A model generated the notes under the pieces. That model did not search any database. It was not told the DNA's origin and saw nothing but the letters and a program-made list of their open reading frames with translations. Position numbers and translations under genes: made by a program. Positions 50,852 through 58,945 of a stretch of DNA of 64,000 bases are shown one piece after another; position 1 is the first letter of the stretch, and the number at the start of each line of letters is the position of its first letter. Origin of the DNA: an uncultured Oscillospiraceae bacterium (GTDB taxonomy: Bacteria; Bacillota; Clostridia; Oscillospirales; Oscillospiraceae); contig CAKUDE010000007.1 in assembly GCA_934645175.1 (NCBI GenBank), positions 1 to 64,000 on the forward strand, given 5' to 3'.

Positions 50852-52534
50852 TTATTCAGCGGAAATCAGGTAGTAATACACCGGCTGACCGCCGTCGATA
50901 AGGTTCACCTCGGCGTCCGGACAGGCGCTGCGGAACAACTCCGCCGCCGTTTCCGCCTGTTCGGCGGTCGTATCCGCGCCATAGTAGACGGTGATAAACT
51001 CGTTGCCCTGCTCACGCAGACGTGCGGCCAACGCCGCAAGCAGCTCCTCCAGATTCGGGCTGCTGCCGAACAGTGCGCTGCCGTAGAGCGCCAGATACTC
51101 ACCGGCACGGATGTCGTGGCCGTCAAACTCGGAGTCACGCGCAGCATATGTGATCTGCATGGTATCGACGTTGCCGAGCGCCTCGGTCATCGCGTCGAGA
51201 TTTTCCTCTACAGTCGCGTCGGGATCGAAAACCAGCAGCGCGCTGATGCCCTGCGGAACAGTCTTGCTCGGCACAACAACGACCCGCTTATCGCACAGGT
51301 CGGCCGTCTGCTGCGCCGCCATAATGATGTTCTTGTTGTTCGGGAACACAAACACGGTATCTGCCGGCGTGCGCTCGATCGCCTCCAGAATGTCCTGTGT
51401 GGAGGGGTTCATTGTCTGGCCGCCCTCAATGATGTTGTCTGCGCCCAGCTCGCGCAGCAGCTTCGCCAGTCCCGCGCCCGCGCAGACGGAAACAATGCCA
51501 AAGGGCTTGTGCTCCTGCTCTGCCGGAGCCTTAGGAGCGGCCATGCCGTGCTCGGCCTCCTCCATATCCAGATCATCCGCCGTTTGCACGCGGCGGCCTG
51601 CGGCCAGCTCGTCGTGCTGCGTGCGCATATTCTCGATCTTGGCAATCTCCAGCGTGCCGTACTTCTGCGATTCGGTCAACGCGCAGCCGGGGATATTCGT
51701 GTGAACATGAACCTTGAACGCCTCGTCGTCCTCGCCGATGACCAGACTGTCGCCGATGGATTCCAGATAGTCGCGCAACGGCGTCAGATCGACGTCCGGC
51801 TCGTTTTTTCGCACGATATAGACCGTATCAAAGGCAAAGGTGATGTCCTCGGTGGCAAACTCCGTGAAATCCGCCTGCTCGCGCACGCGGACGTCGGCAC
51901 GCTCGATCGCGCCGCCCGCAGCCAGCGTCTGCATGGCCTGAAGCACATACAGCCAGCCCTTGCCGCCGGCATCGACAACGCCCGCTTTTTCCAGCACGGG
52001 ATTCTGATGCACCGTTGCGGCAAGCGCCTGCTCGGCCGACGCAACGGTCGCGGCGAGCACCGCCTCCAGATCCGCGCCGTCGGCGGCAGCCTGCTGCGCA
52101 CGGGCGGCCGAAACACGGGAAACGGTCAGGATGGTCCCCTCCGTGGGCTTGCCGACGGCCTTATATGCAGCCTCTACACCTGCCGCCAACGCATCGGCAA
52201 AGGCGGCGGGGGTGCATTCCTGCATCCCCTTGAGGCTTTTGGCAAAGCCCCGGAACAGCAGCGACAGAATTACGCCGGAATTTCCGCGTCCGCCGCGCAT
52301 GGTGGCCGAAGCGGTCAGATCGGCAATTTTGGTCAGCGAGGTCTCGCGGGAATTTTGCAGAGCGTCCGCAGCGGCGCCCAGGGTCAGACTCATGTTGGTG
52401 CCCGTGTCGCCGTCCGGCACGGGGAAAACGTTTAATTCGTTGATCTGCTGCTTATGCTGCTCAACCAGAGCGGCTCCGCCCAGGATCATTTCGCGAAGCA
52501 GCGCTCCGTCGAGGGAATATCTCAAGGTGGACAC
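50852..52534 (-). CDS. fakA: Fatty-acid kinase FakA-like (DAK2 domain protein YloV)
   Basis: A 560-residue FakA/YloV protein. The N-terminal DAK2/DhaL domain binds ATP (NVFPVPDGDTGTNMSLTL, about residues 34-51, with metal-binding aspartates, and MRGGRGNSGVILSL, about 82-95); a middle domain and a C-terminal DegV-like domain follow (TVFVFPNNKNIIMAAQQ, VPSKTVPQGISALL). FakA phosphorylates exogenous fatty acids held by a FakB (DegV) protein; such a protein is encoded at 59890. The upstream neighbour is an Asp23 protein, 7 bases away, a usual pairing. Confidence 0.9.
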   Translation of the reverse strand: MSTLRYSLDGALLREMILGGAALVEQHKQQINELNVFPVPDGDTGTNMSLTLGAAADALQNSRETSLTKIADLTASATMRGGRGNSGVILSLLFRGFAKSLKGMQECTPAAFADALAAGVEAAYKAVGKPTEGTILTVSRVSAARAQQAAADGADLEAVLAATVASAEQALAATVHQNPVLEKAGVVDAGGKGWLYVLQAMQTLAAGGAIERADVRVREQADFTEFATEDITFAFDTVYIVRKNEPDVDLTPLRDYLESIGDSLVIGEDDEAFKVHVHTNIPGCALTESQKYGTLEIAKIENMRTQHDELAAGRRVQTADDLDMEEAEHGMAAPKAPAEQEHKPFGIVSVCAGAGLAKLLRELGADNIIEGGQTMNPSTQDILEAIERTPADTVFVFPNNKNIIMAAQQTADLCDKRVVVVPSKTVPQGISALLVFDPDATVEENLDAMTEALGNVDTMQITYAARDSEFDGHDIRAGEYLALYGSALFGSSPNLEELLAALAARLREQGNEFITVYYGADTTAEQAETAAELFRSACPDAEVNLIDGGQPVYYYLISAE

Positions 52535-52541
52535 CTGCCTT

Positions 52542-52895
52542 TCAGTCGAGCATCATGGAGTCTACGAACACGTTGACTTCCCTGACCTCGGTATCTGTCT
52601 GCTGCTGCACGACGAAACGTACCTCAGAGACAATGGATTTGGACAGCGCGGGGATATTCACGCCCTGATCGACCATGATATGCAGATCGATGGTGACGGA
52701 GCCGTCGTCATGGGTGTGGATCAGCACGCCCTTTGACATCGACTCGCGGCGCAGAAGATGCACCAGCCCGTCGGACACGGTGCGGATCGCCATACCCTTC
52801 ACGCCGAAGCAATGCGTTGCGGCGTTGCCGGCGATCTTTGTAAAGACGTTGTTGGACACGCTGATGGCGCCCAGCTCGTTGTTACGGCGGATCAT
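52542..52895 (-). CDS. Asp23/Gls24 family protein
   Basis: A 117-residue Asp23/Gls24 (DUF322, YloU) protein: NELGAISVSNNVFTKIAGNAATHCFGVKGM, then DGSVTIDLHIMVDQGVNIPALSKSI and a C-terminal VREVNVFVDSMML. Members are abundant envelope-stress or membrane-associated proteins of unclear mechanism. It is transcribed together with fakA; the ATG follows GAAGGAGGAATATCG. No promoter is clear in the 160 bases upstream. Confidence 0.93.
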   Translation of the reverse strand: MIRRNNELGAISVSNNVFTKIAGNAATHCFGVKGMAIRTVSDGLVHLLRRESMSKGVLIHTHDDGSVTIDLHIMVDQGVNIPALSKSIVSEVRFVVQQQTDTEVREVNVFVDSMMLD

Positions 52896-52972
52896 CGATA
52901 TTCCTCCTTCTTGTTATGGGAACCCCAAAGCGACCCGGCTCGGGGTTGGATGCCGTTGCGAAAGCGTTCGTC

Positions 52973-53009
52973 GGATTCCCGCGTCGGGCTTGCGCCCCTC
53001 GCAATGACA
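52973..53009. repeat. Solo half of the palindromic repeat family
   Basis: A segment ending in CCCTCGCAATGACA with the TCGGGCTTGCGCCC centre; the matching other half is absent. It lies between gpmI and the Asp23 gene. Confidence 0.65.
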
Positions 53010-53057
53010 GGCGGCGCAATGGCCGTACTTGTTTTGCTTCACGCAGAAGCGGCAGGC

Positions 53058-54629
53058 TTACTGCGCAAGCATTCCTTCCTCCCAGCATTGGGGCGGGACG
53101 ATGCCGAGAAGCTGCGCGACCGTGGGCGCAACGTTGGCAAGTCCGAAATGCCCCTGACGAAGCGTATGCGTCACGCCGGGATCATAGACGATAAAGGGAA
53201 CCGGATTCAGGCTGTGCGCGGTACGCACGGAGGTCTTGCCCTTCTTCGTTTCGGTCATCTGGTCGGCATTGCCGTGATCGGCGGTGACAAGCACGGTATA
53301 GCCCAGCCGGTCGGCCGCCTCCAGAATGCGCGCGACGCTCGCATCGACGGCCTCCATCGCGGTAATGACGGCGCTCAGAACGCCCGTGTGGCCGACCATA
53401 TCGCCGTTCGGATAGTTGCAGCGCAGGAAGTCATATTTTCCGGACTCCATCGCGGCGATCATATGATCGGTGATTTCGCGCGACTTCATCTCCGGCTCCT
53501 GATCGAAGGGAATCACGTCCGAGGGAATCTCCTCGTAGGTCTCCAGCTCCGGGCAGACCTTGCCGGAGCGGTTGCCGTTCCAGAAATAGGTCACATGACC
53601 GTATTTCTGCGTTTCGGAAACGGCGTACTCGCGGATGCCGTGCGCGCACAACAGCTCCGTGAGCGTGTTTTGAATGACGGGCGGCTGTACGAGGTAGTGC
53701 TGCGGAATCTTCAGATCGCCGTCGTATTCCAGCATACCGGCATAGTGCACGCCGGTGTAGTCGCCGCGGTCGAACTTGTCAAAGTCCTTGCGGTCGAAGG
53801 CCAGAGAGATCTCCTGCGCGCGGTCGCCGCGGAAGTTGAACAGCACGACGCTGTCGCCGTTGGCGATGCGGGCGACCGGCTCGCCGCCGTCCTCCACGAC
53901 AAAGGCGGGGAGATCCTGATCGATGCAGCCCAGCTCGGCGCGGTAGGTTTCAATGGCCTCGCGGGCGGAGGGGAAGCGGCGGCCGAGGCCCTGCACATGG
54001 GTGCGCCAGCCGGCTTCGACCATCGGCCAGTTGGCCTCATAGCGGTCCATGGTGATCTGCATTCTGCCGCCGCCGGAGGCGATGCGATAATCGCAGCCGT
54101 CCGTGCGCAGCTCGGAGAGCACCTTCTCCAGCGCGTCCACATAGTCCAGCGCGGAGGTTGCGGGCACGTCGCGCCCGTCGAGCAGGATATGGCAATACGC
54201 CCGTTTGACGCCCTCGGCGTGCGCATGGCGCAGCAGGGCGAACAGGTGGGCAATGTTGGAATGGACATTGCCGTCGGAAAGCAGGCCGAGGAAGTGGAAC
54301 GCGCGGCCGCTGCGCGTGCAGTTGGCCACAAGGTCCTTCCAGGTCGCGCTTTCGAAGAGCGAGCCGTTTTCGATGGATTCGCTGACGAGCTTCGCGCCCT
54401 GCGAATAGATCTGCCCGCAGCCGAGCGCGTTGTGGCCGACCTCGGAGTTGCCCATGTCGTCGTCCGTGGGCAGGCCGACGGCGGTGCCGTGCGCCTTGAG
54501 CCAGGTATAGGGGCAGGTAGCAAATAAACGATCGAGCGTAGGCGTTTTGGCCTGCGCAACGGCGTCGCCGGGACCGCCGTCGCCCTTGCCGACGCCGTCC
54601 ATTACGATCAGTACGATCGGTTTGGTCAT
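53058..54629 (-). CDS. gpmI: 2,3-bisphosphoglycerate-independent phosphoglycerate mutase
   Basis: A 523-residue iPGAM interconverting 3- and 2-phosphoglycerate. Metal and phosphotransfer sites are visible: VLIVMDGVGKGDG (residues 6-18), the nucleophile Ser62 in MGNSEVGHNALG (59-70), LLDGRDVPATSA, FNFRGDRAQE, NYPNGDMVGHTG and TADHGNADQM. The start is the ATG after GGAGGCGCATTTTC; upstream in-frame codons lie within the repeat cluster and are rejected. Monocistronic. Confidence 0.96.
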   Translation of the reverse strand: MTKPIVLIVMDGVGKGDGGPGDAVAQAKTPTLDRLFATCPYTWLKAHGTAVGLPTDDDMGNSEVGHNALGCGQIYSQGAKLVSESIENGSLFESATWKDLVANCTRSGRAFHFLGLLSDGNVHSNIAHLFALLRHAHAEGVKRAYCHILLDGRDVPATSALDYVDALEKVLSELRTDGCDYRIASGGGRMQITMDRYEANWPMVEAGWRTHVQGLGRRFPSAREAIETYRAELGCIDQDLPAFVVEDGGEPVARIANGDSVVLFNFRGDRAQEISLAFDRKDFDKFDRGDYTGVHYAGMLEYDGDLKIPQHYLVQPPVIQNTLTELLCAHGIREYAVSETQKYGHVTYFWNGNRSGKVCPELETYEEIPSDVIPFDQEPEMKSREITDHMIAAMESGKYDFLRCNYPNGDMVGHTGVLSAVITAMEAVDASVARILEAADRLGYTVLVTADHGNADQMTETKKGKTSVRTAHSLNPVPFIVYDPGVTHTLRQGHFGLANVAPTVAQLLGIVPPQCWEEGMLAQ

Positions 54630-54662
54630 GAAAATGCGCCTCCAATGGTATTCTATCCGGGT

Positions 54663-54691
54663 ATTATACAGGAAAATTGTTAAAAATTCAA
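54663..54691 (-). promoter_or_regulatory. Promoter of gpmI
   Basis: Minus strand -35 TTGAAT (54691-54686), 17-base spacer, perfect -10 TATAAT (54668-54663). Confidence 0.85.
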
Positions 54692-54740
54692 TCCCTGTTT
54701 TTGCTTTTGTGCAGCGGACGGGGATTTTTTCCGCCGCAAG

Positions 54741-55010
54741 CGGCAATCTCCTGTAAGACCTGACATTAGATTGCCGCGTCGCTTCGCTCCTCGCAATGAC
54801 ACATACCCTCCTGTCATTGCGAGGACGGCAAGAACAATGTGTCATTGCGAGACTTGCGCCAGCAAGTCGTGGCAATCTCCTGCACCGACACTTGTCATTG
54901 CGAGGGCGGCTCCGCCGCCCGTGGCAATCTCGTGTAAAGTCCCGCATTAGATTGCCACGTCGGGCTTGCGCCCTCCTCGCAATGACACATACCCCCCTGT
55001 CATTGCGAGG
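54741..55010. repeat. Cluster of palindromic repeat elements
   Basis: Six TGTCATTGCGA / TCGCAATGACA ends and four GGCAATCT / AGATTGCC cores, with three kinds of centres (GCGTCGCTTCGCTC, GACTTGCGCCAGCAAGTC, GGCGGCTCCGCCGCC). It fills most of the 463-base gap between gpmI and the mosaic prepilin, together with the gpmI promoter and the prepilin terminator. No gene is seen. Confidence 0.85.
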
Positions 55011-55016
55011 CGCAGA

Positions 55017-55048
55017 GAAAAGGCGGGCGGCGAAAATCGCCGCCCGCC
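55017..55048 (-). terminator. Terminator of the mosaic prepilin
   Basis: On the minus strand GGCGGGCGGCGA and TCGCCGCCCGCC pair around a 3-base loop, followed by TTTTCTC. Confidence 0.88.
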
Positions 55049-55092
55049 CCGCCAGGGAAAGAAGAGAGCAAAATAGGAGATGTCTTATTGGG

Positions 55093-57015
55093 TTAATTTA
55101 TCCGTTCAAGTAAGATAGTAAAATCTTGAACGGCAAACGCTGTGTCTTGCCACGAATTACTCATGAGAAAACCATGGGATGCTGTAAAAATGAAGAATCT
55201 GTCGGTCGAAAGGTCTATAAATTGACCATTCGAACACTCAAAAGGTGAATACAAAGATGTGCCAAACTCTGCACCCACCTTTTCCTTCCAATCCGCTCCT
55301 CCATACTTGTAGAATCTATTAGTCGGTGCAGGCCTTCCTGCTGCATTAATTAGCGCCGATGGATCACTATTAGATAGCCCTGTAAAGAAAACCTTATTGT
55401 AGGTATGTTCCCAGAACAAAAGTATATACTCCGGATCGAGTATCTTATACTTCGTATCATACCGCTCACCATCAAATATACCATGCTTCGCAGAAGTATT
55501 ACTGGCAGGCCAACTACCAAGGCTTGCATAATTCACGATGTCATCCCAATTCATTTCTGACAAATACGAAACGTTATACTTTTCTTTTAGGAATTCCACG
55601 TATGAATTGGTTGCCGATGTATATTTACCGTAATCATCGTCTGAGTTTATTCCGGAGATGCCTAATGTTTGCAGGTATGCCTTAAAGTCATCGCTACTAA
55701 CTGCGGTTGGATAATAATCTTTTGTGAACCCATACTTACGTTCCAACTCTGCAAAAATGCCGTCCGTATTCCCGGAACGAACTGCGTCCCTCAACTCAGA
55801 AATGGCGGCTTTTATATCCTTATCAAAACCCGACTTAATGCTGACAGTCGAATAGTCAATCTGCGTATTGTTCCGCACAACCATTTCATAGCCGCCATAC
55901 CAGCTCGGTTGTAAGTAAGAATTGCTGTCCTCGAACTTGAGTTTTATTTTTTTAGTTAGATATTTTGTGTCTTCCGGAACAGTAAAGGTAAGTTTTTGAT
56001 CAATGGATGAATTACTATCCGAGGCTTCTCCAACGACACCTGTTAGGACAAGGATGCCGTCCTCGAATGTATATCCATTCTCTGTACCGGTAAACAGCTC
56101 ATCGTCCTTGTAGTAGTACCCATCGACAAGGCCGTTTTTCTTTCCGGCAGGGCTCGTCGGCGTATTTCCGCCGGTAGAGTAGCCGCAGACGGTGCAGGGG
56201 TTGCCGGTATGCGCAGCCTCGTTCAGGTGGGTATGCCCCGGGTTCAGAGTGCAATTCTGCCAGTGCTTGCTTTCATCGTGCTGCCATGCGCCAAGCTGAT
56301 GCGCATTGAGGTCAATCGGGATCGCCACAAGCGGATTTTCGGCACTCACGGGCTCCGTCGCGTCCGCATCGTGGTACGCCTTGCCGCAAACTCTGCAAAC
56401 CCAATACGCCGGGTAGCCGTTTGTAGAGCAAGTTGCCGGAACCTCGGCAATCTCGTCCAAATCTGCCGCCGTGCAGGTATGCTCCGGCTGTCCGCCCTTT
56501 TCAAAGCGCGCCAGAACGATCTTATAATCCGCGCGGAGGACCATTTCCTCGGGCTTGAAGTTCAGCCCGGTGACAACCTCCTCCATCTTGGACGGATGCC
56601 ACCAGTCTGTCTCGACCGGGCGCGGGATGTAGTACGTCAGCTCGCCGTTGGCCAGCATCTTTTCCAGCAGCTTATCCGCCTTATCCTCCAGCGTCTCTCC
56701 GTCGATGCTCTTTGCATCCACGGGGTTGCCGTAGTAAGTCAGCACCCGGCCGGCCTCGGCGGAATAGCCGTAGACGTAAATATCGTCGCCCTTCTGATTA
56801 AAAATCACAAGATCCTTTGCGTCGTCGCCGCGTGCAAGCAGATTGGCCAGCAGTTGATTTGCCGCGTTGCGTGCATCGGCCAGCGCCGAGGCTTCGTTTG
56901 CTTTGCGAATGAGATTGGTGAACGTCGGGATCAAAATGGCTGCTAAAATAGCAATTACCGCGATTACGATCACCAATTCGACCATCGTAAAGCCCTTTTT
57001 TCTGCTGTGGTACAT
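55093..57015 (-). CDS. Large mosaic prepilin-like protein (640 aa)
   Basis: A class III signal (KKGFTMVELVIV; cleavage G8-F9, Glu13 at mature position 5; helix to about residue 31) starts the protein, then a helical pilin-like part (about 35-175). Next come two Cys/His-rich segments, Cys181-Cys196-Cys207-Cys210 and Cys255-Cys274-Cys277 with several His, a type of repeat (YWVCRVCGKAYHDADAT) seen in large Bacillota surface proteins and able to bind metal. From about residue 290 to the end no family is recognised. At that point the DNA changes: 34 of 60 bases are G+C at 56521-56580 but 23 of 60 at 55141-55200. Only the pilin start is shared with the 20.4 kb prepilin. Divergent from an XRE gene. 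Confidence 0.85.
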   Translation of the reverse strand: MYHSRKKGFTMVELVIVIAVIAILAAILIPTFTNLIRKANEASALADARNAANQLLANLLARGDDAKDLVIFNQKGDDIYVYGYSAEAGRVLTYYGNPVDAKSIDGETLEDKADKLLEKMLANGELTYYIPRPVETDWWHPSKMEEVVTGLNFKPEEMVLRADYKIVLARFEKGGQPEHTCTAADLDEIAEVPATCSTNGYPAYWVCRVCGKAYHDADATEPVSAENPLVAIPIDLNAHQLGAWQHDESKHWQNCTLNPGHTHLNEAAHTGNPCTVCGYSTGGNTPTSPAGKKNGLVDGYYYKDDELFTGTENGYTFEDGILVLTGVVGEASDSNSSIDQKLTFTVPEDTKYLTKKIKLKFEDSNSYLQPSWYGGYEMVVRNNTQIDYSTVSIKSGFDKDIKAAISELRDAVRSGNTDGIFAELERKYGFTKDYYPTAVSSDDFKAYLQTLGISGINSDDDYGKYTSATNSYVEFLKEKYNVSYLSEMNWDDIVNYASLGSWPASNTSAKHGIFDGERYDTKYKILDPEYILLFWEHTYNKVFFTGLSNSDPSALINAAGRPAPTNRFYKYGGADWKEKVGAEFGTSLYSPFECSNGQFIDLSTDRFFIFTASHGFLMSNSWQDTAFAVQDFTILLERIN

Positions 57016-57100
57016 AGGTTCACTCTCCTTTTGTCATTCCGTGCTGCCATGCCGTCGGGGCGGCACCGTGCGGCGCTTTTCCCGGAATCCGAAAACTAAT

Positions 57101-57132
57101 AGCAACACTATTACAATTATAATAGTGTTGCT
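57101..57132. promoter_or_regulatory. 13-base inverted-repeat operator between mosaic prepilin and XRE gene
   Basis: AGCAACACTATTA (57101-57113) and TAATAGTGTTGCT (57120-57132) are perfect inverted arms around CAATTA. The repeat covers the -10 of the prepilin promoter, so a bound dimer would block it. Control by the adjacent XRE protein is inferred. Confidence 0.75.
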
Positions 57133-57145
57133 TTGTGTTTGTCAA
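57116..57145 (-). promoter_or_regulatory. Promoter of the mosaic prepilin
   Basis: Minus strand perfect -35 TTGACA (57145-57140) and perfect -10 TATAAT (57121-57116), 18-base spacer. Confidence 0.88.
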
Positions 57146-57188
57146 GTGAACCTTCCGATAAAATATAGAAAAAAAGGGAGGTTTTTTC

Positions 57189-57509
57189 ATGCGTGAAAAG
57201 AAAGAATTGAACGTTCAGATCGGGGACCGGATCAAGCGGGCGCGCGAACGCGCGAAAATTACGCAGGAATCCATGGCAGAACAAATCGAAGTTTCGCCGC
57301 AATACGTTTCCGATTTGGAGCGCGGCGTGGTGGGCATCTCGGTGCCGACACTGCGGCGCGTCTGCACGGTGCTCTGCGTGCCGAGCGACGAGCTTCTGTT
57401 TGACACCGCCCGGCGCCCCGCGTCCTCCGGCGTATGCCTGAGCAGCAGACAGACCCAGCTCCTAGACGAGATCGTCAGATGCTTTCTGGCGGCAGTCGCA
57501 TCCGATTAA
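57189..57509 (+). CDS. XRE-family regulator, divergent from the mosaic prepilin
   Basis: A 106-residue Cro/C1-type protein: IGDRIKRARERAKITQESMAEQIEVSPQYVSDLERG (HTH, about residues 11-46), then a linker and a C-terminal helix (LSSRQTQLLDEIVRCFLAAV). The layout, including the C-terminal helix, matches the XRE protein at 19949-20242, though the HTH sequences differ. AAAGGGAGG precedes the ATG. It is followed at once by a terminator. Its likely target is the inverted repeat at 57101-57132. Confidence 0.9.
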   Translation: MREKKELNVQIGDRIKRARERAKITQESMAEQIEVSPQYVSDLERGVVGISVPTLRRVCTVLCVPSDELLFDTARRPASSGVCLSSRQTQLLDEIVRCFLAAVASD

Positions 57510-57540
57510 CGCCCGCTCCGAAACCGGAGCGGGCGTTTTT
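57508..57540 (+). terminator. Terminator of the 57.2 kb XRE gene
   Basis: AACGCCCGCTCCG and CGGAGCGGGCGTT pair around a 4-base loop, then TTT. The stem begins inside the stop codon region. Confidence 0.9.
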
Positions 57541-57562
57541 AGCGTGTCGGATAAGCTTCCCC

Positions 57563-57713
57563 GCGTCATTGCGGGAAAGGCGGCGACGTGGCAATCTAAC
57601 GCAGGGTTTTGCAGGAGATTGCCACGACTTGCTGACGCAAGTCTCGCAATGACAGGGAGGGTATGTGTCATTGCGAGGAGGGCGCAAGCCCGACGGGGCA
57701 ATCTGATGCGGGG
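57563..57713. repeat. Two palindromic repeat elements
   Basis: A complete copy (CGTCATTGCGGG ... CTCGCAATGACA) and a half copy (TGTCATTGCGAGGAGGG with GCGCAAGCCCGACG and GGCAATCT) follow the XRE terminator. The second mosaic-prepilin flank also carries the family (54741-55010). Confidence 0.8.
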
Positions 57714-57748
57714 CCTTACAAACGGCAGATCGAACGTTTTTGGACAAA

Positions 57749-57780
57749 GAAAAAACCGGCGGAGAGCGTTTCTCCGCCGG
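57749..57780 (-). terminator. Terminator of the 57.8 kb lipoprotein gene
   Basis: On the minus strand CCGGCGGAGA and TCTCCGCCGG pair, then TTTTTTC. Confidence 0.9.
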
Positions 57781-57792
57781 AAATCCTATTGT

Positions 57793-58881
57793 TTAGTCCG
57801 CGCTCCCCGTCAGGTAGAAGAAATCGTTTCCGACGACGGGCTCATGCCCGACGCCCCGCTGCTTCTCAACCGCAAAGGCGTGGAAAACCGCATAATCCGT
57901 CAGCTCCGGCAGCACCAGCTCCAGCTCCAGCACGAGCTTTTTCCCCTCCGGCACCCGAAGCGACTGCAGCTCCGTCAGCGGCAGGCTGATGAGCTCGCGA
58001 TTGTAGTACAGATAGATCGAAAAATCGGACTCCGTAGGCCACAGATACTCAATGCGAATCCGCGAGGGCGTACCGGTTTTATACCCGTAGCCCTGCTCAA
58101 ACGACCGCGCGCTGCGGCCGTCAACCGTCAGGCAGAAACGCTTGCTGCGCTCCGGACCGTATTCCGTGCTGTCAAATGTCTCGTCGCAGTCCTCATAGCG
58201 CAAGCTCAGGATGCGCGGAACAACCGGCGGGTCGGCTACCGTAATCGGCTCCTGCTGCGGAGGATCGGCCTGCATTTCCAGCGTGAACGCGAGCACCTGA
58301 TAACCTAAGAAGTCATGGAGAAAGGGATAGGCCCGTTTCTCGCGCGGCGACTGGTCGAGCTGCGGATAGGCGACAAGCGCACAGCTCAGCTTCTCCCCCG
58401 CCCGACCCGTCACGGGGATAAAGCGCAGCTGACCGGAAGCGTAAATCGAAAAGGCCCGATCCGCCTTGAGACGGCAGCGCAGAGAATACTCGCCTTCCTC
58501 GCCGAAACGGAAGGGCTGCGGCTGTCCGTTGACAAACAGTACAAAGTCGTAGGCATCCGTCGTGCGGAGCGTTTCGCCTCTCAGAAAAAGTGGTATCCCG
58601 GCCTCGCCGCCCTCATAGAGCAGAGGCTGCGGCTTTCCCTGCTTGTCGTACAGGTAAATAACTTCAAAGTCCTTCAGCTGCGAGGAATGGATGTCGTTCA
58701 TTTCCGTAGGAGGTACGGTCACATAGGGCGCGAGCGTGGGCTCGGGATCACGGACCGTCGTCTCCGTTGTCGGCGATTCGGTTCCGGGCTCTCCGGACTG
58801 CGACGGGTTCGGTGCGACCGCGCAGGCGCACAGCGCCAGAACCGCTGCAAGAATCAGCAGAAAGCAGATTGTTTTGCGCAT
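57793..58881 (-). CDS. Lipoprotein of unknown function
   Basis: A 362-residue protein with a lipoprotein signal (MRKTICFLLILAAVLALCAC; Cys18 or Cys20), a low-complexity Ser/Thr/Pro/Glu linker (about 22-55) and then a mostly beta-rich domain with YEGGEAGIPLFLRGETLRTTDAYDFVLFVNGQPQPFRFGEEGEYS (in parts) and FSIYLYYNRELISLPLTELQSL. The sequence could hold two Ig-like folds, but no family was recognised. Its promoter overlaps the 3' end of the next gene. The linker is similar in style to that of the lipoprotein at 1-131. Confidence 0.8.
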   Translation of the reverse strand: MRKTICFLLILAAVLALCACAVAPNPSQSGEPGTESPTTETTVRDPEPTLAPYVTVPPTEMNDIHSSQLKDFEVIYLYDKQGKPQPLLYEGGEAGIPLFLRGETLRTTDAYDFVLFVNGQPQPFRFGEEGEYSLRCRLKADRAFSIYASGQLRFIPVTGRAGEKLSCALVAYPQLDQSPREKRAYPFLHDFLGYQVLAFTLEMQADPPQQEPITVADPPVVPRILSLRYEDCDETFDSTEYGPERSKRFCLTVDGRSARSFEQGYGYKTGTPSRIRIEYLWPTESDFSIYLYYNRELISLPLTELQSLRVPEGKKLVLELELVLPELTDYAVFHAFAVEKQRGVGHEPVVGNDFFYLTGSAD

Positions 58882-58916
58882 CGGAATTCCTCCTGTCGTA
58901 AAATTATGTCAACCTC

Positions 58917-58945
58917 AATATACCATAGCGCCGCGCCCGTGTCAG
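58917..58945 (-). promoter_or_regulatory. Promoter of the 57.8 kb lipoprotein gene
   Basis: Minus strand -35 CTGACA (58945-58940), 17-base spacer, -10 TATATT (58922-58917). It lies within the last codons of the gene at 58942-59712. Confidence 0.7.

Noticed and set aside
54741-55010. Small open frames inside the repeat cluster
   Set aside because: Frames here run through palindromic repeats, have no ribosome binding sites and encode the same low-complexity strings at each repeat locus.
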